A model generated the notes under the pieces. It made no database searches and was not told the DNA's origin. It saw only the letters and a list, made by a program, of their open reading frames with translations. From Tetmemena sp. SeJ-2015 (taxonomy: Eukaryota > Ciliophora > Spirotrichea > Sporadotrichida > Oxytrichidae), in NCBI GenBank assembly GCA_027382625.1, contig JAJKFJ010021200.1:1-22858 (forward strand): a stretch of 22,858 nucleotides of DNA. Direction: 5' to 3'. The translations under genes and the position numbers were made by a program. Every line of letters starts with the position of its first letter. The stretch's first letter is position 1. Of this stretch, positions 9,481 to 18,999 are shown one piece after another.

Positions 9481-9960
9481 AATAAGAAAATGTTAGAAGC
9501 CCTAAGTCTGGACTTTAAAATTCACTTCAGTGATAATTTGCATTTTCAAGGAGAATTATCTGCTCTCCTCTCCAGAGGAGATTTTTAAACAACTAGCTTG
9601 ACAGCAAGATGTAAAATGAAAAGTAAACGGTTGCACTTGTTGTCTTGCCTCAATTAACAGTGAAGCATTCTTTCCTGCCATTGATCAAGCTTTCTATAAT
9701 GCTGTAGTTATCCAAAAATTAATCGATTTATTTGCTTTACTTGTCTCCTCCAAAAATATTATTTCTCATTACTAAATTGATAATACTCTGGTTAATGTTG
9801 GTTATAACTCTACCATTGTAAAGTAAATTAATATAATAGAATGCTGCAACTTGCCTCTACTTCTTCAATCTTAAGCTGTTTACTCGAGAACTCAAGTATG
9901 CAATCTTATGAAGGCTTATTCTCTATAGTTTCAAATATTTCAATATTGAGCTTATTGATA
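9481..9960. other. GC-richer patch with unresolved coding potential
   Basis: Less AT-rich than its flanks. On the plus strand 9620-9772 is free of all standard stops (51 codons, including INSEAFFPAIDQAFYNAVVI) and continues after a TAA to about 9930. An overlapping plus-strand frame (MLEALSLDFKIHFSDN, from about 9491) is also open. The minus strand over the same bases reads as an equally plausible Gln/Lys-rich protein. I cannot choose among them and recognise no family. Confidence 0.25.
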
Positions 9961-11040
9961 CATACTCCTCTTACTTCTCGCAGGTAGGCTTATATTTACT
10001 TGCGGGTAAAGCTATCTTAATGAACAGAAATTTATGAATCAATTTTACATTTTATCTATCCTTCAAATAATCTATTTCCTTGAAATAACAACGAGCTCCA
10101 AATTTCCAGTATCAGTTAGCTTTTATGTAATTCTTTTTTGTTCAATAACGTGAAGTTTTAAATCTCTTTTATATAAATTTATAGGCATTTTTTTCTTTGA
10201 GGAGATTTTAAACTCTTAGTTATTTCATCTACTATGATTAATCGGTGGATCCTTATCTTAAGCAATCAGCCTAAGATGATCGGAGGTAATTAAAAATTTT
10301 AATCTTATCATCTCATAATATGAATAACTAGCTAAGATAGCTGCTTATTGCATTCTTAAATATCTATATAATTTAGCTTATCTCGAGAATCTAGTTTTTT
10401 TTAATTAAAGTTTGTAAAGGATAAGGACTGCGTATTAATTAATGTTCATCAAACACACAGACCCCGCTTAGAAAGATAGAATTTCTCTCAGGCATATCAT
10501 TTTAAATCAATAAAGTATCTTAATTCAGATTAAATTATCGAGGATCTAAAAATTGAAACATGTTGCTAGCGGATTAGAGGCTTTTTTAAGTTATCTCTCA
10601 AAAAAAGTTTATATTTAATTTCAAAAGTTAAACCACATGCAAGAAACGTTCTTATTAAGATTGGAACAAATTTATATTTTATGTATGGCAGCCCTTAATA
10701 TTAAAAACCTTTTAATTTTTGATTTTTTACCCCTTTTGAAATTAGGGTTTTAAAATTTGCCCCCCTTTTCTTTTGAAATAATCTATCATTTGTCCAAAAT
10801 TTGCCAAAAGTTTTTTTTATTCTAATGCTCTCGCTATTGCTAAGCGTGAAATTGTGTTTATTAGGAAGAATTATTTTAAGAAGAAAAATATAAGTGAGGC
10901 AACTAGTTCCCTATTTAATAAGAGATTATTATATTTAATTAATATAGTCTGAATATGATTAGTTGATCAAGAATTTTTTTAAAATAAATATTTGCAGGTT
11001 TAGTTATTGCTTTGAGATCTTAATATATTACGAAGGTAAT
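9961..11040. other. AT-rich, no feature seen
   Basis: No gene is supported. A homopolymer-run block lies at about 10690-10830. The sequence just before 11000 (…AATATTTGCAG) looks like an intron 3' end and could precede the next coding island. Confidence 0.35.
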
Positions 11041-11044
11041 TTAA

Positions 11045-11311
11045 ATTAACTGTCTACAACTACTACATCTAAGACAACAAGCTCTAGCTCAAAAACTCTT
11101 AAATGGTAGCCAACTAGGTGAGCGTCCGGGCCGAGTACGGCATCGTCCCGATAAACAGAAAATCATAGAGTTACAAAATTATGTTTGCATTTGCGTATTT
11201 TTGAGCAAGATCTTCATCAAGAGCAAGAAGAACCCTCAGGGTTATAACATTGAGAAAAAAGTTAATCCCCACCCTCAGCAGGCAACCGCTCAAAGCGCAC
11301 ACACTAAAACT
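11045..11311 (+). CDS. coding island, unrecognised protein fragment
   Basis: A run of 89 codons is free of all three standard stops in a locally GC-rich patch (CGTCCGGGCCGAG near 11123), which is improbable by chance in this window. It reads LLHLRQQALAQKLLNGSQLG, then ERPGRVRHRPDKQKIIELQN, then a hydrophobic stretch, then SKIFIKSKKNPQGYNIEKK and a Pro/Gln-rich tail. Glutamine is written mainly CAA/CAG here, unlike background. No start codon lies in the run, so the 5' end is probably an upstream exon. A GCAG acceptor-like site at 10994-10997 supports this. The frame continues past TAA 11312 and TAG 11318 to about 11621 with one TGA, including DVLRVKSGNIKNKQMMNVID. No family is recognised. Confidence 0.45.
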
Positions 11312-11639
11312 TAAAGTTAGACTAAAGTGGAATCCACAATTATTCTAATATTGATCTTGTTCGAACTGGCTCCATCATTAAATTTAAAACATAATGTTTT
11401 TAAACTATTACTAATTTAATATTTAGCACTTTGATCAAGATCTCTATCTCCATTAGGCTTTGCTTACCCTCGATCATGTATTCATATTCCTCCCATAATA
11501 AATTTCAATTTAAGGAAATAAAAACTCCTTGATGTTCTAAGAGTAAAGTCTGGAAATATTAAAAACAAGCAAATGATGAATGTTATAGACATTATAGGAT
11601 CCAAGAAATATTTTACGATTTTTTTAAGTTAAGATTGCT

Positions 11640-14280
11640 CTGATTATCTCTCAAATCTCAAACTTTTTAAAAATAAAAATTTTAAAAAAATGAAAAATTT
11701 TTTTGAATTTAATATTTTTTTTTGTTTTTTAAAATGAAATAAATTTAAAAAAATTAGGCCTTTCAGCCGATGAATTTAGAAAATGCGCTAAAATAATAAA
11801 TGGATTTTATCTTATTTTCGGATCAGTATGTTGGGCTTGATTTGGGAAAAGAAAGGATTTGCACTAAGCTTTTGGCGAAGGATTTTCTAAAATGATCAAA
11901 GGCCAAAATAGAGAAAAAAAAATAATGCAAAAAAAATTTTAATTTAAAAGGGGGTTTAAAAACTTTGATTGCATTTTCAAAAATTCAAATTTTTTAAAAA
12001 AAAATTTAAAAAAAAAAAGATAAATTTTTATTAAAATTTTCAAGATCCTACAGAAAGCAAAAAATACATCCAAGAGGTTAAGGAGGAAAAAATATCATAC
12101 CTTTAGCAAATAAAGCTGTCTATAGAAAACAAGCTAGTTAGGGGATAGTTTGAATCAACTTCAGTAGCCAGTTGAGGAGCCCAATTTAAAAAAATTGGTT
12201 ATGTTACTTCATCAAGCTAAGCCATTAACGCTAATGGGAAAACTTACCCAAAATCAAGTTCAATATTCATGATCATGAAAGGATACTTGATATTTGGATT
12301 TTGATTGGTTTGGGTATTATAGTCAATATAGAATTTTTAAAATTTAACTTTTTTTAATTAATTTAAATTATAAACAGATTTTAATATATAGATTGTATAA
12401 CGGTCGCACATTTCCCAGCTAATTTAAAATTTCAGGTTATTGTTGCCCTTTAACTTTCTTTTGCTCATTCTTATATAAAAGTTAGAGAAACCCCTGAAAC
12501 CAAAGCCAAGTCACAACTCTGAAAAAGGTGCAGTTGTTATTTTTTTAACGGGGGGACAAAAATAATTCTTTAAAATTTAAATTTAAACTAATCATTAATT
12601 CTATTTGAGAATGCCAAGTACTCTGCGTTATAAGGAAGAAGGATTTTATAAATTTCTTTGTCTTTGAACTGCGTAATTCTTTAGAATGAGGCTTTAGACT
12701 CTTGATAAAATTTCTGTAATTCTGTTGCTCTGTTCTAGCTAGGTTTTTCTCCTTTCTCTTCCGCCCCGTTTTTTAAATTTCTTCTATTTGTTTCTTTTTT
12801 TATTCTTTTTTAAATTATTGGATCCCCCTTTTTAATATGCTCTCTGATTAGGCTCCTCTTTATCAAAGAAACCTTTATATTCCTTTTTTCTTTTACAGAA
12901 AATTTTTATGCCTAATTTTTTAAAAAATGCAAATTTTATTTTTTCGTTTTCGATAATAAGAAGGGCTCTTTTTTATTTTTGAGTGCTTTACTCAGAGCAG
13001 TTTCCCAATGCCCCAATTTTATCTCTTAACAAAAAAACACTATGAAAGTTTTGTTTTTCATTTTTTCCTTTTTCTTTTTTAATCTTCTTATATAAAAAAA
13101 ATAAAATTATTAGAAAAAAAAATTATAACAAAATTTTTTTGAAAAAACCTTTTTTGTTATTCAAACTACTTTTTTTAAGATAAAAGAAAAAGTAAATTTT
13201 TTGGGGGTTAAAAAATTAAATCATTAAAGGATGGGGGGTGGAGGGGTTTTAGGGTTTTAAAATTTTTAATTTTTATTTAATTTAATAACTTTTTTTTTTT
13301 ATTTTTTATTAAATTATTTTTTTACAACTATTTTTAAAATTAAAAAATCTTATTTGTTATTTTAACCCCCTTTTTAAACAATCTTTTATCAGGCAATAAT
13401 TATTAAATTTTTTAAACAAAAATTTTTTAAATTTAAAAACCCCTCCCAACCTTCCCCCCAATTCTTTTTTTTAATTTTTTAATTTTTGGGGGGGGGGGTT
13501 TCCTCGTCATCCACTTTTTTCATGAAAAATGAAAAATTACTTCTAGCTTTAAAAATTAGAAAAAAAATTTTTTTTTCCAAATTAAATCCAAAATTTTTAA
13601 CCTCTCATATTCTTCATTTATAAAAAAAAATAATAGGGTTTTTCAGTAGAAAGAGAAAATAACAAGAATTTTTTAAAAAAATAAAAAATAGAATTTTAAT
13701 TTTATAATTTAATAAAAAAATTTTAAAAAAAAAAAAAAAAATAATTAAATGTAATTTTTAAACTAATGGGTTTATGTGTGCTCTAAAGTAAGAGAAATTT
13801 TAAAGCTTTTATATTAAGTTTAAAGACTTAATTAAGCTTTAAAACCCAAAATTATTAAGGGATGATTTTCTTAAATTATATTACAATCTTTTTACAATTA
13901 AATTTTTAACAAATAAATTTTCTTTTAATTCTCCCCAAATTCTCTAAATTGGAAAATATAAAAGATAAACCTTTTGGATTTGAATTTCGACCAAAAGGGA
14001 ATGGGAAATTTTTTTGGCTGATTTTGGGCGGGTATAGTTTTTTTTCTTTTTTTTTCCTGGGGAAAAAAATGGATGCGGGAAAAGGCCCCCCCAAAAATTT
14101 TTTATTTAAAAAATTTTGAAAACTTTTTCCTCCTTTTAATTTAACCTTTTTAATTCCCTTAACAAGCAATTAATTTAAAATTTGGCAAAAATTTGTTTTT
14201 TTAAAAATTACCCCAATTTAAAATTTATTTTTTGGGTAAAATTTCAAAGATCCCTCCTTAAATCCCTTATTGAAAAGAAC
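11640..14280. other. low-complexity, homopolymer-run region
   Basis: Mostly runs of A, T, G and C, densest at 11640-12060 and 12530-14280, including G runs of ten near 13489 and C runs near 13450 and 14088. Short intervals of normal composition (12060-12530, 12600-12740) show no gene. An apparent 87-codon minus-strand opening at 13906-14169 is an effect of the runs: the peptide is Lys/Phe/Pro/Gly strings. Confidence 0.6.
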
Positions 14281-14590
14281 TCCACATATTTAAAATTCTT
14301 AAAGAAAGTTGATAGATCACTCCATCACAATAATCATTAGAAGATTTTACTTCAGACACAGACTAAAAAGCTACTTGCAATACTCTAGCAGAGATACATT
14401 CATCAAGATATCTGCTACATCAAACCTTCTTGATTTAGCAGAGAGAGGAAATTGAATGATCAATATTTCTTTAGTCTAAAAAGATGACTAAGCAGTTACA
14501 ATCTTCGGGAAACAAATTATATCCAGAAAGCTCGATAACTCTTTAGGCTATTTTAATCTATATAATTTCCTCTTACATTTAATATAAGCA
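14281..14590. other. short normal-composition interval, no assigned gene
   Basis: About 300 bases of mixed composition between two homopolymer-run blocks. A plus-strand frame reads protein-like (for example KILLQTQTKKLLAILQQRYI) only if TAA, TAG and TGA are all sense, so it cannot be supported. Confidence 0.3.
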
Positions 14591-14716
14591 TCCCTCAAAT
14601 ATAAAAAAAAATAACTTTTTAAAAAAATGGGGTAAATTTTTAAAAAAAATTAAAAAAATTAAAAAAATTTAATAACTTAAAAACCAAATTTGGGGGATAA
14701 AAAATTGGGTTAAGGG

Positions 14717-15015
14717 TTAAATCCTAAGTAACATTCATCCTTGCAACTTCTTCGTAAGAAAGGGCCCGTATAAAGAGTTATCCCTTTGGGTTTTAAAATT
14801 TTTTTAAACTTTTGGGTAATTTTCTTGGTTAGAATTTTTTGGGTAATTTGAAATTTTTCTTTCATAGGCATCGCCTTTCATATTTGCAGTATAGCAAATT
14901 AATCTTTTAATTTAAGGAGCTATCTACCTAAAAAATTAACGGCCAAAATTATACAACTCGTCATTTATTATTTAAATTTAATCCCGATTTTCATTTAAAG
15001 TTTTAACTTTAATAG
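14717..15015 (+). repeat. dispersed ~300-bp repeat, copy 1
   Basis: Shares an ordered series of motifs with 17010-17312: CTTGCAACTTCTTCGT / CCTGCAACTTCTTCGT, then a GAGTTA block, GTTTTAAAATTT, TTGGTTAG, AATTTAAGGAGCTAT / AATTTAAAGAGCTATT, GGCCAAAATT / TGCCAACAATT, and a common AT-rich end. Divergence is high. The 5' half of this copy is stretched into homopolymer runs that the other copy lacks. Confidence 0.6.
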
Positions 15016-15820
15016 AGTTGATTTTTAAAGAAACTTTGCAAAGAACCTTTCCTTTTTAGCCAATAATATTATTTATTGGTGATGTAATAGACTCCAGGTC
15101 TTGTATCATAATAATTTAGATTTGAATTGACTCCAAAAAAATCATCAATTATTAGAATATTCTTTCGTCTCTAAGCACTAAGTAGTTATTCTTACGTAGC
15201 AAAATAACTTCGAGCTTCTATTCCTTGTCAATAAGAAGAGCTTTTATTGAATAAATTAACTTCATTCCATTTCCAATCCCTAAGTTGGAGAAGGAGTACC
15301 TCTCCTAGAGTTAAGTTTGAAAATTTATTCAGATCTTTTAGAGAGAAAGAAAATTGTACCTCTTAATTCTTTCTATTTCTTCAAAGCTTGCTTACAGTTA
15401 AGATTAATGTCTTAGAGACAGTTATAAAAATCTTATATAACTTAGTTAGCAAGGTTTTGTTTCTTAAATTACCTATAAATTTGTAAAATTAAGTGCTTGA
15501 TAAAACATCAACAAGTTTGGTAGCTTTAAGATTTGATGGTTGATTACTAGTTCAGGTTTATTAAATCAAAATTATATCGGCCCTTTTTCTTATTCCTTTT
15601 TAAATATAGAGACTAATTACATAGTTGCATATTTAAAATATTTCAGATACTTTAGAAACCATCTTTTTACTCTTTTAGTAAAACAGTGAGCGAAGGAAAT
15701 TTAAAAGTCTAAAAACAGAGTAATATACTCCCCTTTTTAAAAAATATTTGCATATTTATTTTCTAACCCAAAAATAAAAATCAGCCTTAAAGGGGCAAAT
15801 TTACAAAATACTGTAATTGA
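15016..15820. other. no assigned gene
   Basis: Mixed AT-rich sequence. Around 15060-15330 two minus-strand frames and one plus-strand frame all read protein-like (for example minus NILIIDDFFGVNSNLNYYDT), but none has homology or a long run free of standard stops, so none is called. Confidence 0.3.
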
Positions 15821-16078
15821 TCATAATTCCTATTTTAGAATGTACATAAATGGTTTATTTAAGAATTATAAGGTGTTAGTAAGAAATATGATAACTTATG
15901 GGTAAATACTGTCGGAAGGGTATGTGCCCACCATTAAAGATATGCTCCCGATATTTTAATAGTCTATAAGCACGAGTTGTTCTTATAAATTGGACAATCT
16001 TTCGATTTCTTTAATGAAGAATTAGTTAGCAAGGTCAAAGTTTTCCTCTGAATTAGTTCCAAAAGCGAGCAGAGTCAT
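15821..16078 (-). CDS. small hypothetical protein, 85 residues
   Basis: The minus-strand frame starts at ATG 16078 and ends at TGA 15821-15823. It lies in a GC-richer patch, and its first 18 codons and several later blocks are free of standard stops. Five TAA and one TAG are read as glutamine. The sequence begins MTLLAFGTNSEENFDLANQF, continues with an amphipathic helix (FFIKEIERLSNLQEQLVLID) and ends in a more hydrophobic part (VIIFLTNTLQFL). I recognise no family. The acid and base pattern of the first half is the main argument that it is coded. It lies just downstream, on the same strand, of the gene ending near 16382. Confidence 0.35.
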
Positions 16079-16100
16079 AGCATTCTATAATATATATGAT

Positions 16101-16162
16101 AATTAAATTAAAATCGGTGATTGATTAAAATAATAAATGGGAATTGCAACTTCGTGTCAGTT
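16101..16162 (+). repeat. short dispersed repeat, copy A
   Basis: About 62 bases align without large gaps to 18532-18593, sharing AATT-AATTAAAA-C-G-TGAT, then GGTTAAAATAATAAA (GATTAAAATAATAAA in this copy) and CAACTTC. Roughly 70 percent of positions agree by eye. Confidence 0.55.
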
Positions 16163-16381
16163 AAAATAGCTCAAAGAATCTTGTTTTAATTTGAAGGTCT
16201 AAGATTGAATTCACATTCAAACTAATGGAAAAAGCAACATCCCTAATAATAATTTGAAGAGAATGTAGTCTTTGGATTAATGAGGAATTATAGCAAGCTT
16301 AAGCTGTTTTTTGAAATTTTTTAAAACAATTTTTTAAAAAAATTGATATATTCCAAGAACGAAAATTCAGAGGATATCAGC

Positions 16382-16822
16382 TCACAGTTTTTTAAAAAAT
16401 AAAATTGAAGAGCTTATCAAATTTTTAAAAGGGAAAGTTTAAAAAACCTAGGTCTTTTACTAATTGCTCGGAGTTGCCCCTCCATCTAATAATGGCCCTA
16501 CCACCGATTTAGATCCCAGTTTTGCTACTTTATTTAGAATATATTTACAGAATAATCGGGGAAGTTCACTATAATTTTTAATAGGCTTGAATTCTCCCAA
16601 GATTAATAGACTATCTATGTCATAGTCATGAGGGAGGTCTAATATTTGCGTTATGAATTAATTCTGAATGTTCAGCATCTTTAAGGCTTTCTCCCTTTTC
16701 TTTTTAAATAGTGTTTCGTTCTTTGTAAACTTCTGGCAGATCTTAAGCCTCTTTTATGATGTTAATCTATCCTCAATGTCGGAGGTATTTAATCTAAATC
16801 AATAAAGAGATTCTTCGCTCAT
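16382..16822 (-). CDS. hypothetical basic protein with an in-frame TGA
   Basis: The minus-strand frame starts at ATG 16822. After a TGA at codon 8 (16799-16801) it reads FRLNTSDIEDRLTS, then a basic helical part (KRLKICQKFTKNETLFKKKR), then DLPHDYDIDSLLILGEFKPI and NKVAKLGSKSVVGPLLDGG. The 67 codons before TAG 16460-16462 are free of all standard stops, and 120 codons lie between ATG and that TAG. If TAG is glutamine, the frame ends at TGA 16382-16384. GC is raised throughout. Glutamines at codons 22 and 54 are TAA. The TGA at codon 8 sits where Trp would be chemically reasonable (SLY-x-FRL), but a later start cannot be excluded. An 11-bp repeat covers the start codon. No family is recognised. 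Confidence 0.5.
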
Positions 16823-16825
16823 CTT
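16815..16825. repeat. 11-bp direct repeat, copy 1, over a start codon
   Basis: TCGCTCATCTT (minus strand AAGATGAGCGA) is repeated exactly at 16879-16889, with 53 bases between the copies. On the minus strand both copies contain an ATG, in different frames. The arrangement resembles the pointer repeats that flank an internal eliminated segment in ciliate germline DNA. Confidence 0.6.
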
Positions 16826-16878
16826 TTAAGAAAGATTCGGCATTAAAGTTTGAGGGTCAAATCCGATCTTCGTTTTTA

Positions 16879-16889
16879 TCGCTCATCTT
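16879..16889. repeat. 11-bp direct repeat, copy 2
   Basis: Second copy of TCGCTCATCTT. The ATG inside it (16886) opens a different minus-strand frame, MSDKNEDRI followed by TGA. Recombination between the copies would remove 64 bases and leave only the ATG that leads into the long frame. Confidence 0.6.
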
Positions 16890-17009
16890 AATTATAGCTA
16901 AGAATTTAATAAAAAGGATAATTAAATTAATAAATTAATTAATTAATAAATTTAAATGCGTGACAGTTGAAGTTTGAGATATTGAGGTGATTATATTACC
17001 ATTTGATAA

Positions 17010-17312
17010 AGCATCTAATTGTAAGCAACTTTGATCCCTGCAACTTCTTCGTTGGAGGCCTGTGTAGCGAGTTACCTATGTCATAAGTTGTTTTAAAATT
17101 TATTAAATTTTTTGGTTAGGGTTTGTGACTTAAATTTCTTGTAAACCCTTCTATGTAAAGGCGATAGGGGCAGATCATAATAATTTAAAGAGCTATTGAA
17201 CAAGCCCCATAATAAAGAATCTACTTAACAATTTAAATGCCAACAATTTTCAATTCTTCATATAATATTTTAATTTAATTCGCGTTTTCAATTAAATTTT
17301 TACTATTATTAA
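17010..17312 (+). repeat. dispersed ~300-bp repeat, copy 2
   Basis: Diverged second copy of the element at 14717-15015, with the same motif order (CCTGCAACTTCTTCGT first, AATTTAAAGAGCTATT in the middle, TTAATTTAATTCGCGTTTTC near the end). It has ordinary composition without homopolymer runs. No coding frame or terminal repeat is visible, so it may be a small non-autonomous element. Confidence 0.6.
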
Positions 17313-17319
17313 GAGATAA

Positions 17320-18900
17320 ATTGTTATTTTTTAATAGCGTAATCTTTTAATCTTAATGAAGTCTTAATTATTTCTTAATTAAAATTTGTTTGTCTAAATA
17401 GCATTTTTGCAAATATAGCAGAGGAAAACAGGTCTTTCTCCTTCATTTTAGGAGAAGCTCATCTTAAGATATTTTGATAGAGACCAATTGTGACTTATAT
17501 ATCATGGTTGGCCATTCACTTCTTGGAGATAGCCAAAACAAATAAATTAAGTCAAGTGATTAATTAATAAGATGAAAATGAAACCCACATAAAATCTAGC
17601 AAGAGTTTAAAAACAAAACTCATGGATAATTTATTATTCAAATTATCTATGAAGGTATCTCTCTATATTAATGCTATTCCTACAAAGATAAGATTTCTAT
17701 CAACAGAATCTTGTATAAGTTTGAAAATTTTATAATATATCTGATAGGCTAATAAACGGAGTAAGCTTGTATTAGATTATCTCGTTACGCACATAAATTT
17801 ATTAGTAGAAACTCTTAACATGAAATTCTTCCACTTGTAGTTGTTGCTAAATGATCAGCAATTCTGCTAGTGTGCTTGAGTATAAAAAGATATATCAACT
17901 TATTTCTTTATCTTGCTTTTTTTAATGCAGAAATCGTCCATATTTAATTATTCATTGATTAAAATCTTTGCTCGCATACTTAATGAATTTATACCTCTCT
18001 TGAATTTTGGAAGAAAATTATAATTTAATTAAATGATTAAAAATAAAGTAATTGCATTAAATTTATATAAGAAATGTAATTGATTTTTTCATTTGATATT
18101 TAATAAAGTTGATTTATTTAATCAGATTCTGGTGATCATCCCAGATTAAAGAGGATGTTGCGAAGAGTTCTTAAGTTAAATGGATGCTCTAGGCTTTATT
18201 TGGGATATTTAGGAATTAAACGATATAAAATACAAGCAGAAGGCTCTTTCAAATTAAAAAGAAAGTGACAATTTTTATCCTGGGCTCAAAGTACTCAAAT
18301 TTGTATTATATGAATTTCGCAAATGTTTAGAATGAATTTCATATTTAACAATTTATAGCACAATTCAAAAGCAATAATCTATTAACGCATAAATTAAAAT
18401 TCTTTATCGAAATATTATTATATTATAATTTTAAAAATAAATTATAAATGCGTAGTAAAAATAAAGTCTCTCTTTTAAAGCTTATAGTTTACAAAATAAA
18501 CCCCAATATTAAAATTAAATTAAAAGTTTAGAATTTAATTAAAACCGATGATAGGTTAAAATAATAAACGTTGAGAATCAACTTCATAAAGTTTAATTGG
18601 GGTGAATCAGGATCCTTACTTACTGTAACCAAACTGCTCATAAAACTCTGACCACACATTTGGGTAATAAAACTTAAAAAAGTTAATTCTCTAGATATAA
18701 TGAAGTCCTTATGCTTTACAAAACTTTTTATTCATCTAGATCCAATACTTAAGTAATATTTTAAGTTTTAAAATTATTTATGTTTAAAAAATTTGGTGTG
18801 ACAATTATTAATATTAAAATATATCTAAATAAAACATTTTTCATTATGGCTTAGATAAGAATGGGAAATCTGGAGTAAGAGATTTAAAATGAAGTTTGTA
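17320..18900. other. AT-rich, no gene seen
   Basis: AT-rich sequence with no supported gene. The short repeat copy at 18532-18593 lies inside it. Confidence 0.4.
18532..18593 (+). repeat. short dispersed repeat, copy B
   Basis: Partner of 16101-16162, with the shared core GGTTAAAATAATAAA and CAACTTC. Both copies are AT-rich and carry no frame. Confidence 0.55.
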
Positions 18901-18903
18901 ACT

Positions 18904-18978
18904 TGGTGGTGAAAATGGTCTTGATGATCAACTAGTAACTGATTAGGGTTTTATTTATTTAAATTCGAGTTCGAATCC
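18904..18978 (+). other. tRNA-like sequence with a perfect B box, probable pseudogene
   Basis: GTTCGAATCC at 18969-18978 matches the tRNA T-arm promoter core exactly. About 55 bases upstream, TGGTGGTGAAAATGG (18904-18918) resembles the A-box/D-arm of type II (Leu/Ser-like) tRNAs. Between them a 4-bp stem could carry a loop CTAGTAA. The T stem and acceptor stem do not pair well, so a functional tRNA is unlikely. A tRNA-derived short element is possible. Confidence 0.25.
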
Positions 18979-18999
18979 CTCAACTGATTAACTATTTAT

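Noticed and set aside
13235..13262. Telomere-like TTTTAGGGTTTTA motif, also near 10745 and 14787
   Set aside because: Single units within homopolymer-run sequence, with no tandem array and no agreement on a repeat unit.
13906..14169. 87-codon minus-strand opening free of standard stops
   Set aside because: It lies in homopolymer-run sequence. The peptide is strings of Lys, Phe, Pro and Gly with no domain character.
16520..16880. Two other minus-strand frames that also read protein-like over the 16382-16822 gene
   Set aside because: They contain more TGA/TAA/TAG and no long stop-free run, whereas the chosen frame has 67 codons free of all standard stops.
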